NCBI GenBank assembly: GCA_029948255.1
Contig: JALIZF010001702.1
Location: 1-64,000 of the forward strand
DNA from: Telmatactis stephensoni
Taxonomy: Eukaryota; Cnidaria; Anthozoa; Actiniaria; Isophelliidae
Direction of reading: 5' to 3'
DNA: 64,000 bases
The notes under the pieces: model-generated
The model's input: only the letters and a program-made list of their open reading frames with translations
Told to the model about the DNA's origin: nothing
Database searches by the model: none
Shown here: positions 1 through 11,100 of the stretch, in pieces
Position numbering within the stretch: the first letter of the stretch is position 1
Layout of the letters: each line of letters opens with the position of its first letter
Program-made: the position numbers and the translations under genes

Positions 1-3000
1 TGTCTAGTCACCTATTCCCCCCCTGTATCCATCCCCGAGAGGCAAATATTTGACAGCATCAGTTTTTATGCTTTAGTTGAAGTATCCCAAGGGCCAAGAT
101 TACTTTTAGCTTATTAATCTGAAAGAAATTTTTGAGTAAAAAAAATATCCTTAAAGACTATAACCAGGAAAAAGTTGACCCAATTACATTAATTAAAACT
201 CTCTTGCCAATAACTTTGCAAACTGTATTGTAATCAAATGCAACATATAGGAAATGGAGATCGTTAGATACGTGTAGAGAAAGCTCTCCCTTCCCTCAGA
301 GCTGGCTAGGCAAGGCAGAGACGTTGTTGTTGTATGAATAATGTGTTCGTCCATGTTATCTACCTGCAAGATATTTAATCCCAAAAACGACCACTAGCAT
401 CGATGACTGACAATTTGCATTTTGATGGTACCTGGAACAGAACAAAACATGTTGGACGACCACTAGCTGTTTGTTCTTGATATTTCTTAAATAATTCGTT
501 ATTAAATTGACCTGTCAATTAGCTTAACTAAAACCCTGCATGGAATCATAACAAACGTGTTTCATTGTTAGCTTGTCTAGCGTCTTCTCTCGCGTGTGGC
601 CAGGTTTTGACCTTCAGAAATGTCTGAATTCGAAGTAAACATCAGTTGTTTTGCCCAGTCCAGCTAAATTAACTAACAGAATGAAAAACCCGTATATTAA
701 AGCTTTTAATGATCTCTAAAATAAATTATTTGCTTCAAAAAGGGAAGTTAATTAATTTCACAAATAAATTGGAGAACAATAGTCGAAAACAATAGAACTT
801 TTCGATTTCGATTTTCTCGTGATATCCAGTCACGATATACTAAGAATGTTACTTTACCAAAAGAGGCAAAGAAACTAAGCCAGTTTTGTCTCGTTTATGA
901 TCTTAAATTTTCGTTTTGAAATTCATTGTCAGTGTTACAAAATAGCAATCGAAAACTTTCTGGTGGACAAAGCAATATTTTCATATTTTTTGTTTACCTT
1001 TTTACTTTAGACAATTAAAGTTAAAGACGGGTTTGTGAATAAATAAAAAGTAAATAAAATATCTGCACGGAATCAGTATTCTTAGTGTTTTTGAAGAAAA
1101 CAGGATTTGATTCACTTGTAGAAACTAGTCTTGGCGTATAAAATAGAAGTTTTCGCGTCGGTTGAACACAATGACAAGCACTTTGATCAGTTCTGGGTTC
1201 GCTTTGAAAAAATGGCACTTGTTAATAATTTACGTAATTGGCCAGCACCAAATAACACAGTCTTTGAAAGGATTAGTCAATAAAAACGCTCATTTGAAAT
1301 GAATATAAAAAGAAATAAGATCAAATTATCCTGTGCGTAGCTTCGTAAATCATTGTATCCGTGTAGATTCTTGACGGATTTTCGGTCTTCGAAATGATTT
1401 TTTTATCTATCTATTGACACAGACTCCGAGGCGACTACACAAAAACATTGTAAAGATTGTGTAATATAACGAAAACCCTGAATGGGTTTTTGTTTTTCCT
1501 ACTTTACTGAAAACAAAACATCAAACTGTTAACGGAGAAAAAGTTAGAAAACGGGACTTGTGCTCGAGATAGCGGGGGTTCCAGATAACCGATAGTGAAA
1601 GACTGAAAAAGTCATCAAAGGAAAATGCGGTTTGTGTTCGACATAGCCAGGGTTCGAGATAGTCGATAGTAAAAGAAATGGTTCAAGGAAAGTGAGTTTA
1701 TGTTCGAGGTGCGTTGTGCCCTGATTTGCACACTCTGTCGTGTGTTCAATCACTCGCTTCAAAGCATTTTCTTAATGTAATACCTGCATCATAAAAATCT
1801 TGATAAGAATCGCTTTAATACAACAGACAAACTATCAAGCAGTCGAGGCCTGATAGCTAGAAGTACTGTCTAACCAAGGCTGAAACACAACTGGATGGCT
1901 TGTTTCTGTCACTTAGATTTTTGCTCTTGATAGAAAAAGATTTATCTTTTTTGGCATTGTTTGGTCAGCAATTGACAAAATAGTGAAGATTTTTTTAATT
2001 CTGTATTTCTTTTGACGTTACGACGGCATTGGTTCCGCTTTAGAAATGTATTCTTTATGAAGATAATATTCATTTTCAGAACATGTGTTATTACAAAATT
2101 AGAAGTAAATTTCCTTTTAAAATATAAACAAAGGATAAATAAATAGGCATAAAAATCGAACTGAAATGAAATGAATTCCCAGCGCACAAAATTTATCCCA
2201 AATCAGCAAAAAAATCAGAAAATTATTATTATTATTATTTTTTTTTTACCAAACAAAAATACAAACAAAAAAGTGGAGGGGATAGCAACCCGTCGGACGA
2301 TTGGATTCTCCAAATGATTCCATTCTGGCGAGTATAGTCCAAATTCTCTGCTCAGACTAAAAGCTTTTTCTATATATTAAGAAAGCGGTCTTTTGTCTTA
2401 TACAATGAATAATTTAAAATGATCCTGGCAGATGTGTGTTCAGTCATTGTTGAAATCGCTTGGCAACTTTCCTTTCATTTTTACAATACATTCTCAATAG
2501 CTTTGGCGCCACGGTTTCGATCCATTTCCTACTAATTTGGACCATTCGTCTCTTTGGACAACAATCCAGAGTAGACATTCGTGGCAATAGTGAAAATAAT
2601 TTTGATTTTCTTTCTCTAAATTGCTTGGCGACTTTTTTCCTCGATTTTCTCGTATCTTAACGCTTATGGCGCCAAGGAATCAAATTACTTCCTTTTAAAT
2701 CGAGGTTTCAGACAGTTCAAGTGGAAATTCGAGGCAGAGAGTCGGAAAATATACCGTGTGGCGACAAAAAGAGGCAACTGATCGCTAATCTCCCGCCTTC
2801 ATTATTAACACATCTGAGTCGTTAAGCCTCTATCCGCTCGACGTCACGGGGGACTGTCTAGACAGCACTATCAACATGTCTAGACCGAGTCTCGATAACA
2901 AAATGAAACACTTTGCATTTTGCATTCTCGACCGGTGATGTATTGTCTAGCGCGCTTAGCCCTGATTGGTCCGGTTCACTCAGGCAATAATTGACCTGGC

Positions 3001-3060
3001 AAGAAAGAATATTGAGATTCAGAAAACAACCCTGACAGCCCAACGAATACCTGTTCTATA
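1..3060. other. Intergenic, no gene recognised
   Basis: AT-rich DNA without an open frame I can assign. Around 1555-1710 there is a degenerate direct repeat built on a 'ttcgagatagtcgatagt'-like phrase, and a T-run near 2225-2247. The short open frames here have no domain, signal peptide or splice context that supports coding. The part next to 3061 may hold promoter and 5' untranslated sequence of the Ski/Sno gene, but I see no clear TATA box. Confidence 0.5.
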
Positions 3061-3061
3061 G

Positions 3062-3154
3062 AAATCCTTTGAGTTCAATTATTTACGCCATCAAGGTCTC
3101 ATCGTAGAGGAAGAGAAACCTTATGAGAAGGTTCTAGTAGTGGATCCATCACAG
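3062..3154 (+). other. Probable 5' untranslated exon of the Ski/Sno gene
   Basis: A strong splice donor (ACAG|GTAAGG) lies at 3154/3155, and acceptor-like AGs at 3399 and 3413 lie just before the Ski/Sno ATG at 3424. This suggests a leader exon spliced over an intron of about 250 bp. The segment 3062-3154 happens to be open for 31 codons but has no ATG and does not join in frame to the Ski/Sno start, so I treat it as untranslated. Where the leader exon begins is not resolved; a possible acceptor (TTCTATAG) lies just before 3062. Confidence 0.4.
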
Positions 3155-3423
3155 GTAAGGCAAGTCTGTACGTTGTTCAAGCATATGGTTGTTTCATTGT
3201 GAAATTTCTTGATCAACTTGATGTCTTTCATCACAAAAACCCTAGTTGAAGTTTACTCGTCAAACTAGAATTATTTTTGACCTTAATCACGTGTGTCAAA
3301 GCATGTGTAATCATATCAGATGTTTGCCTCACTAGACCTAATACTAGATTCTACTTCCTTCGACTTTGTACTAGAGCCACAGCCGTCTGCTGCCTATAGT
3401 CTCGCTAATCCAGTCAACTCGCG

Positions 3424-5595
3424 ATGGAGAAGGAAAAGTTTCAAAGAACTGAAAATCCTCTACTCGATGAAATCCTTCAAAAGTACAGAGATTGTTCAAC
3501 AGATTCAATTTCTGGGCCCAAAGGATTTGGCGAGCCACTTGGCAAAAAGCCGTGGACCGTATCTTCAGACGTGAAAGGGAAACAGACGTTTGTTTCGTCT
3601 GGGGAGCCAGTAAGGGCAGCACGGAATCACTCTGTACTGCGCTCGGTGACTGCCAGGATGCACGTAGTCACAGCTAAAGACCAGGGACCATTGAAGTTCA
3701 AAGAAACCCTGGTAGATCAAATTCCCTTGGCCTGCTTTAGCTACGGTGGTGAAAAACGACTCTGTTTTAAAGATCTGGTCGAGAAAGTCTTGAAAGGATT
3801 CAGCACCCATGCAATTAACAGTGCACGCGATCGATTGCAAATTTTCTGCCCTCGCTGTACACCACAACAATTAGAAATTCTCAAGTTGGCTGGGGTACTG
3901 CCATGGTCGTGTACATCAGCTGGTTTAATTACTAAGAGTGATTCATTTCGATTAATTGGTGCTCTGACATGCTCATCATTTCCTAGAAGAAACAGTCGAA
4001 TATTTTCAGTGGAAAGTCTGGAGGTATATCACGAGTGTTTTGGTGGCTGTGTAGGGACGCTGGAAATTGAAGCCTACACTGACCCGTATGCAGAGTGTGT
4101 AACTTGCTCACAATGTGATGGAGTTTTCTCTCCTAGGACATTTGTGACTCATACACATAGCTCTGGAGAGGTGCATACATGTCACTGGGGTTTTGACAGT
4201 GCTCAATGGCGGTTATATTTAATGTTATGCAACGACCACCCCACTTTACATGTGCAAATGATGTGGGAGACGTTGACCAGTAAGTTTGCTGAAGGAAATT
4301 ATCGTAGGAGATTTAAGCGCGAGTACGATAATGATGCTGAGTACAGCTTCAATTCCAGGCAGTCGAGGACAAGTCCTGGTTTTCCTGGAAAAAAGTTTCG
4401 ACCTGAAAGTCCTCGAGATGGAAGTGTGAGCCCCAAGCACAAAGAGCCTGAAGAGCGTTACGTTTGTTGCTCAAATGGTGTTGTAACATCGTGTACCAAT
4501 GGAGGAGACATCATGTGTCGGCGATCAGCTTTCAGGCCTTGGTCTCCAAATGGGAATGGAAGGCAAAATGGAAGATCAGTCGATAAAGTGGTCGCCAGCA
4601 CTATGTCAGTGATTCCGCCTGGTTCACCTGCCAGGATTTTTACACCATCTACAATTTCTTCACTTAACACTGAGTGCCACTGTGGAAGTACAAACTGCAC
4701 TCATCGTGGACAAAACACCTTCAAGAGTTCCAGCCCCAAATCTACTTCCCCCTCTCAGCAATTATCAGAGAACATTTCCACCCCGACAACGAAAGACCCA
4801 TTGTCTTTAGAGAAAACTGCTAAAGACATGTTAGATGTGGTCAGTTGTGAAAATCATGGCTGGAATACTTTTGAAGAAGCTTATTCCCATTTGCAAAATG
4901 GCTTGAAGGTTGGGGTCAACTCTGTTAATATATCAATTACAGAGGAGGATATTTACCAAACTCTCGTTCGACACATAAGTAACGGCGAGCCTCCAAATGT
5001 TAAAGAACTTAGCTCTATTTTAGCTAAAGATTTACAGGAAATTTTATCTCACAATGAAATGAAAGTAAAAGAACTATACACTGAGAAAGCCAAGATTGAA
5101 GATGCTTTGGATTCCATAAAGCGAGAGCATGCAAATAGAATCGAAGAACTGTACGATGATTTGAGAAAATCGAAAAAAGACCTACGTCTTTGTCAAGCCA
5201 GGTACAGAGACGAAACCCATGAACTTCAAAATAAAATCAACAGTCTTGAAGCTGAGTTGAGGCGCCAGAAGTTCGACAAAGAAGGGAGTGTAGGGTGCAG
5301 TAGCTCTAAAGAGTCACTTGAAGTCCTCCAACAAGAAGTAAGAGATATGAGTGTTAAACTTGAACAAAAGGACAGCTTTTGTAGAGAACTTGAGAACGAA
5401 CTGAGCTCACTCCATGCTTGGATAAAAGCTCAAACTTATCATCCTACTTCGACTATTTTATATGGCTATCGTCCACACAGACCACAATCTCGAACTGTAA
5501 TCCAAAGTGTTCAACTTGTGAATGGAAATTCCGAAAAATCGACACCAAAGTCGAATGGAGTCATGCGACACGACAGCTCTGAGGAAGACGTATAA
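3424..5595 (+). CDS. Ski/Sno family transcriptional co-repressor
   Basis: Nuclear co-repressor that, in known relatives, binds Smad4 and receptor Smads and represses TGF-beta/BMP target genes through HDAC complexes. The 723-residue protein has a SKI/DACHSHUND domain at about 95-188 (core GGEKRLCFKDLVEKVL, then FCPRCTPQQLEILKLAGVLP and GLITKSD). A c-SKI Smad4-binding (SAND-like) domain follows at about 200-290 (VYHECFGGC, then CVTCSQC, HTH and CHWGFDSAQWR), with the Cys/His pattern expected for zinc binding. The middle is serine-rich and low in structure; about 535-665 is a charged coiled coil. The size is close to vertebrate Ski (about 730). The start is the first ATG before the conserved domains and has an in-frame stop upstream (3406). 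Vertebrate Ski/SnoN genes have several coding exons; here the whole coding region is one exon. The SKOR/Fussel subfamily is a less likely alternative. Confidence 0.93.
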   Translation: MEKEKFQRTENPLLDEILQKYRDCSTDSISGPKGFGEPLGKKPWTVSSDVKGKQTFVSSGEPVRAARNHSVLRSVTARMHVVTAKDQGPLKFKETLVDQIPLACFSYGGEKRLCFKDLVEKVLKGFSTHAINSARDRLQIFCPRCTPQQLEILKLAGVLPWSCTSAGLITKSDSFRLIGALTCSSFPRRNSRIFSVESLEVYHECFGGCVGTLEIEAYTDPYAECVTCSQCDGVFSPRTFVTHTHSSGEVHTCHWGFDSAQWRLYLMLCNDHPTLHVQMMWETLTSKFAEGNYRRRFKREYDNDAEYSFNSRQSRTSPGFPGKKFRPESPRDGSVSPKHKEPEERYVCCSNGVVTSCTNGGDIMCRRSAFRPWSPNGNGRQNGRSVDKVVASTMSVIPPGSPARIFTPSTISSLNTECHCGSTNCTHRGQNTFKSSSPKSTSPSQQLSENISTPTTKDPLSLEKTAKDMLDVVSCENHGWNTFEEAYSHLQNGLKVGVNSVNISITEEDIYQTLVRHISNGEPPNVKELSSILAKDLQEILSHNEMKVKELYTEKAKIEDALDSIKREHANRIEELYDDLRKSKKDLRLCQARYRDETHELQNKINSLEAELRRQKFDKEGSVGCSSSKESLEVLQQEVRDMSVKLEQKDSFCRELENELSSLHAWIKAQTYHPTSTILYGYRPHRPQSRTVIQSVQLVNGNSEKSTPKSNGVMRHDSSEEDV

Positions 5596-5645
5596 AACCA
5601 AAAAATGTAAATATTATTTTTATACGAACTTGGTATTTCAAAATT

Positions 5646-5882
5646 AATTATAAGCCTAGAGTTCAGAATTGTTGTGCGAATGTTTGGCATAGTTTAAAAC
5701 ATTTTATTACGATGATATACATTTTTATAATTTTCCTGTCTCCGCAAAAATGCCCAGAAACATTTATTGTAATTTGCTTGGTGTTACAAAAATAGTTATA
5801 AGCTTATGGTTCAGAAATGTTGTGCGAATCTTTGGCATAGTTTAAACATTTTAATACGAGGATATACATTTCTATAATTTTC
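5646..5882 (+). repeat. Direct duplication in the Ski/Sno 3' UTR
   Basis: Two diverged copies of a segment of about 95-100 bp, one from about 5646 and one from about 5796, share 'gttcagaa.tgttgtgcgaat.tttggcatagttta' and then 'tatacattt.tataattttc'. They lie just after the stop codon, so the duplication is probably transcribed. No function is evident. Confidence 0.7.
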
Positions 5883-5986
5883 TCGACTGAGACACTATTA
5901 TTGTTACTTGCTTGCCAAGAAGCGCTTTCTTCAAAGGCTATCAAGGAAGCTGCTCGAGACAAAACAACCCCCTTTCGCAAACCACT

Positions 5987-5992
5987 AATAAA
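5987..5992 (+). terminator. Candidate polyadenylation signal of Ski/Sno
   Basis: AATAAA about 390 bp after the stop codon, the first canonical hexamer I noticed downstream. This is weak evidence for the 3' end; other sites are possible. Confidence 0.35.
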
Positions 5993-5999
5993 GGTTTCT

Positions 6000-8150
6000 C
6001 TTAGAAGGTTCCATTACGTGTAGACAAAACAATCAAACAAGCCATAGCTGGATTGTCTACTGTGGAAGCTCTAGAGCGAACCAGCTTATTAGATTTTTTT
6101 CCGCAACCGATCACTTTTTAGGCCTGTGTCTTTCCTAGATAAAGACTCTCACACGGAAAACGTTTATTTGCGACAAATAATGCCATTCTCTAAAAGTCTA
6201 AGTTATTTAGCTAAGCAAGTAATAAGGTGTATTCAATCGATGACCAAGAAAGTGTCACAATTTAGAAGCAATTTAAACTCGTTATGTGATTCTTTTCCGA
6301 CGTTTTTGCGACGCGCTGGTTGATATTGAAAGACAAATAAGAAAAATTATCGTTGAACATAATTTTAAGCTCGGCCATAAATGTATATTCATAAAATATA
6401 TCAAAAACGATTAATTATCATAGTAGACATAACAAATTTTGGAAGAAGAGAGGTATTTTTTAAATACGAAATTTTCAATTGCACTTGCTGAAATAGTTTG
6501 CATTGTAGACAGAACCAACTAGGCTTCAATAGATAAGAAAATAACCACCAAACATGTAAAAATTACGTCTCTTGAGCTCCTTATATTTCGTGTTCTACAC
6601 GTTAAAGTATTTATTAGTTATATAAAAGTTAGTTTCAAAGCTTGAAAAGCTGATGTTATATAGATTGAAAATAAATTTTCTGTTGGGTTTTGGACTAGAG
6701 TCTGGGCTTTTGTTGGTCAGTGACCCTAGGGGCGCCGCGAACAAATGAAACCGCCGCCAAAAAACAACATAAATTTGACAGAAAGGTTCTCTCTCAGACA
6801 CCAATATATCTCAGTGGGAACTCTTTTTCCTTTCAAAACACGAGACCAAATGAATGATTTTTAAGCTTAATGGAGAAGTCATAATAAATCGAAAGAGAAA
6901 ACGAGATCAAAAGCTCCAGATTTTTCTACGGAGTTGAATTTCTGGACTTTTTTTGTCCGATAGTAAGTAGTTGCTGTCAGCAGTAGACGAGCTGATTAAG
7001 GCTCTCTTATGCTAGTGTGGCAAATAGTTTGTTTAATTAGCCATGCCTTCTGATACTTTGAGATTTAATTAGCTTGCGAGGGGTTTTACGGATAGGTTTC
7101 ACTGCCGGCGCGTTTGCAAGAGTTTTAAGATACCATCATTGGACAACAATGTCCCCCTCGTAGTTGCGCTTTAAGCTTGTCAAGATTAGAATTGAATCTT
7201 AGACACTAGTCTCCGTGCTTGACGGTATTGTTTCGATATGTGATAAGGTATCGAAAGTGCGCTGGCGTCTGAAATTGCTCTCCACGCGCGCTCATCTCAA
7301 AAAGAGTTAAGCCACCAGCTGCTTTGCCTGGAAGCAAAGAAAACCTTGTTTGATGATGGATTCCTTGTCAAGACTCACATGGTAGACATAAAAGAAACAT
7401 TTCTAGAATGCTACATTGTCAAACTTTTTTATTGACTAACTGGCGGATGACTTTGTCCTGAATTTTACCTTTTTTTAACCAAACCATTCGGTCTTTGCTT
7501 TGTTTCTAAACTCAAATAGACTATTGAATGAACTACAACACAAAATCAGTATACTAAAAAATGAACTTCAATGAGGCGCGCCCATGGTTTCATCCATCGT
7601 TTCGCCTACTGGTTTTCTATTATTAGCTGCGTTCAACTTGGCCTTGGACAGTGTTTTTTTTGATGCAAATGAAGGTTGGTTATAGTCTCACAAAATCTAA
7701 GCAGGTTTTAATTCAACAATTAGTCAACCGTAAACCTTATATAGATAAGATTGCGCGTTGTGTAGCTTTTTGCGGCAGTATGCCCTGTTTTGAACGAAGA
7801 GTCAGAAACATCGAGGTTAAATGAAGAGTAAACTAATACCACATGTATGGAGGCTTTTTTCTTCGACCTTTTTTCAAATTGTTTGACGAATGTCAGGAGA
7901 TGTCGTGGGGTTGTTTAAAATAGTTCCAAGCGTCATATCAAAGGCGCCTTTTCTGACAGATAAAAGACATGTCCTGAAAAGTGTTTATTTCGACCCAGAC
8001 AAACACCTGTTGATTTCCTTTGTTTGAAAAAGGTTTTGTAGAACTATTTATTATAGACCTGTATTAAATGTCTGCTTGCCACATGGCCCAGATAAACCTC
8101 CTTTATATAGGACCACCTTTTGTACAGTGTGGGTCGTTTAATAAGGGTGT
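6000..8150. other. Intergenic, no gene recognised
   Basis: No open frame with recognisable content. The sequence is AT-rich and I see no strong repeat or RNA gene in it. Confidence 0.5.
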
Positions 8151-8156
8151 TCGATC

Positions 8157-8272
8157 TTGGTTGTCTAACAGAGGTGGTCACTCATGGAGGTTCCACTGTA
8201 ATGATAAACTACAAAATGGTTGTCTAATAGAGGTGGTCACTCATAGAGGTTCCATCGTGATGGTAAATTACA
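8157..8272 (+). repeat. Two-copy minisatellite, about 60 bp unit
   Basis: Two near-identical units with the phrase 'gttgtctaa.agaggtggtcac' followed by 'tcat.gaggttcca'. The short open frame across it (8068-8277) is a by-product of the repeat. Similar 'gtgtccgtaat...agaggtg' phrases recur at about 8880-8970. Confidence 0.75.
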
Positions 8273-8294
8273 ATTAAATATATCACTATTTCAA

Positions 8295-8575
8295 AAAACG
8301 TTTGTTGTCGCATTAAGTCTACAGTGTACACTCCAAGACTGCAAAGGATTTTGGTAGTTTTCTAGTAATTAATGTAATCATAGCATGTTTTGGTTGCATA
8401 AAACATGAATACAAAAGGCTTAATTGCTCATAACGCTTGCTGGAATGCTTCAAAGGCACAAGGAAACATCACACGAGGAAAGACAATAGTAAATAGATTG
8501 ACTAAAAGAAAAACTGCCAAAATCCTTTGCAGTCTTGGAGTGTACACTGTGGACTTGTTGCGACAATGTTTTTTT
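8295..8575. mobile_element. Foldback (MITE-like) element with arms of about 65 bp
   Basis: The left arm (about 8296-8361) is the reverse complement of the right arm (about 8510-8575). Both contain 'cagtgtacactccaagactg' or its complement, and the central spacer is about 150 bp. There is no coding capacity, which is typical of a non-autonomous DNA transposon or a foldback relic. I did not find a clear target-site duplication. Confidence 0.75.
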
Positions 8576-9302
8576 GTATAATAACTAGACTGGTTGTCAA
8601 GTTCCTTGTGTAAATTTGCTATCATACGATCTATAGATTGTTGCAAATAAATAATGTAGATGTGTGGATCGAAACATCTGTACGTTTTTGCAATTAAATT
8701 TCAAGCTAGTGACAGCCCAAGTCCTAGTTACTACTAGTTCAACTTTCTTTAATCACGAATTGGTCGTTTAATAACAGGTACCAAAACACAAAAATCGACG
8801 GAGCTCTATTTTATACGAGCATTCAAGGGACAAAGAGCACAGGTTGTCCTCTTTAAAATGAATTGCGAGTCAAATAGAAGATGTCCGGTATGAAGAGGTT
8901 TCAACCTTTGTAATACGGACACCAAAGAGAGGTGAAAAAGAGCGGTGTCCGTAATATAGAGGCGTGTGTTGTTATGAAGTTCCATTTATAATTGGAACTT
9001 ATGTATGGAGTTTTCAGTAGCCACTTAGATAAAACTTAATGTTGGGCGTAACTGCAAGCATCGGACGTTCAGCCCAGTTAACCTCTGTAATTGGTAACGT
9101 TAATTACGTTAGTTCTATACAAGCGAAAATCTCTATGAAAAACTAATATACAATGATTTAGTTAATGTTATTAATGAACAATCTTTGATTGACTGCTTCA
9201 GATAAATGTTCTCCTCTGCTGAAAACTCTCAAGTGTTTGAGCACTGGAAAGGTTGTTGATGAACATTACATCAGCTGGAACACACCTTTGCAGTTCTGTA
9301 CC

Positions 9303-9414
9303 TAGCCTGTATACAGCCCTCCCCTCCCCGTGCGGGGAGAAACGTTAATTCTCTCCCTGTTATTCCCCGCAGGGTTGGGGGGGGGGAGGATGGGTAACGG
9401 CTGTACACAGGCTA
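9303..9414. mobile_element. Short MITE with TAGCCTGTATACAGCC ends
   Basis: Terminal inverted repeats TAGCCTGTATACAGCC and GGCTGTACACAGGCTA enclose a 112-bp G/C-rich core with a second palindrome (ccccgtgcggggag and ccccgcaggg). Non-coding. Confidence 0.7.
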
Positions 9415-9499
9415 TTCTGTAACATAAACTTGGATACCTTAATCAATTCCTATCAGCGAATACGAGCACATGTATGAAATGTTACATTCGAACAATTTC

Positions 9500-10670
9500 A
9501 CTTTTAAGGAGACTTAGTCAAACTTGTTGCCATGACGACTAAAAAAAATTAAAATTTGTAACTTAAATCTTTGTAACCTTAAATTAAAAAAAAGAAATTT
9601 AATTATAAAACTTTTAATTGTGTTTATTTTCAACTAGATTTTAATGAGGCTAAGCCAAGCTTTGTTGCCACATGACAATCGAGAACATTTGAAATTTCCC
9701 CTTTGAACCTTAAATCGAACATTAAATGAAAAACATAAAATTTGCTTTGTGTTCCTGCCAGAGCTCAGTGATTATTGGCCAAGTTAGATTTGGTACCAGT
9801 GAAGAAATTTGCATGAGTAGACTGTTCTCATTCATCGTACCGTCTGATGGTTGGAAATCCTTTGAAATAAAAAATACTCATGACAAAGGTTTTGCTAGTT
9901 CCTTAAACTGGTGGACTTTGCAGGAGTCTATTCTTGTCACTCTTGAACAATAGGCTTTGGAACCATTCACTGAATATTTATTCATAAGCATTTTAAATCT
10001 TGTTAAATGTTTTAAGGCCAGACTTTTTCGTTCTGTTTGGTTGCCATGGTGATTTCTACGATAACGAGGAAAGACTTCACTGCTCGCCAGGGTATAATGA
10101 ATAAAATAAATAAATAAATAATAGAGCAAATTATAAAATGATGCCGTTGTTGTGCCGTATTTGTCTTGTTTATGTGAACTTGCTATTCAACATGAATTCT
10201 ATTCAGTCTTTGTAGTTTTTAAGGGAAACTACTTTTAACGAGCTGAAGATACAAATTGTAAAGCGGTACACGAAAGAAGGACAAGTGACAGGAAAACGAT
10301 TGACGCGAAGTCTTGTCCAGGAGATAGCGTGGCTTAGTAGGCCAAATATAGAGAGAGAGTTCTAAAATTAGTCTTCATAATAAGACCTATTTTTAATCGG
10401 CAGACTATTATTGTGTCCGGATAAACAGCCTAGGGGAAATTTCTTGAAAAGTCTAGTTACCTTAGCAACCTATCAAAAACTAAATTAAGAACTTTTTGGA
10501 TTGAAATTCTCACTCTAGAAGTTTAAATCATCCGTTGTACGGAGAGTGGATAGTGCTATTCGTTGCATATATCCTTATTCAATGGATAAAATAGTGGGAT
10601 TTTCCAATATATATTCACTGGATAAGGGTTTATCGGCCTACGGGTAGCACTATCCAATCCCTCAAAAAAA
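9500..10670. other. Intergenic with diverged repeat phrases
   Basis: A degenerate phrase like 'gttgccatggcaact' recurs near 9529, 9661 and 10040, which suggests old dispersed repeats. No gene recognised. The 75-codon open frame at 9726-9953 has no recognisable features. Confidence 0.4.
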
Positions 10671-10671
10671 A

Positions 10672-11034
10672 TTAAAAAACAACAACAAACAAACAAACAA
10701 ACAAAAAAACAACAACAACAACAAAAACAAAAACAACAACAATAAGAAAAGTAGATAAAAAATGATAATAATAAAACGCGAGAAGACAGCAGTTTTTTAG
10801 TGATAGAAAACCTCAATTTTCTTTGAGCCTCTTGAGCCTCTTTTACTTAAGGGTCATAGAGATTTTGACGAGATGCAATTTACATTAGGCTAGAAGGGTG
10901 TCAAGACACGAATACGGTAACTTTACCATCTAATATCCCTTCTCTCAAACAAACAAACAAACAAACAAACAAACAAACAAACAAACAAACAATTAACAAA
11001 CAAACACACAGGCACACAGACAGACAGACAGACC

Positions 11035-11070
<36 letters not shown>

Positions 11071-11100
11071 AAACTGAACCAAACAAACAAACTGATACAT
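10672..11100. repeat. A/C-rich microsatellites (CAAA)n, (CAA)n, (CAGA)n
   Basis: Runs of caaa/caa at about 10680-10745 and 10947-11095, with a short caga run at 11016-11032. The cysteine/valine-rich open frames here are translations of the repeat, not genes. Confidence 0.9.

Noticed and set aside
3062..3154. Coding first exon of Ski/Sno
   Set aside because: Open for 31 codons, but no ATG and the splice would put it out of frame with the Ski/Sno start.
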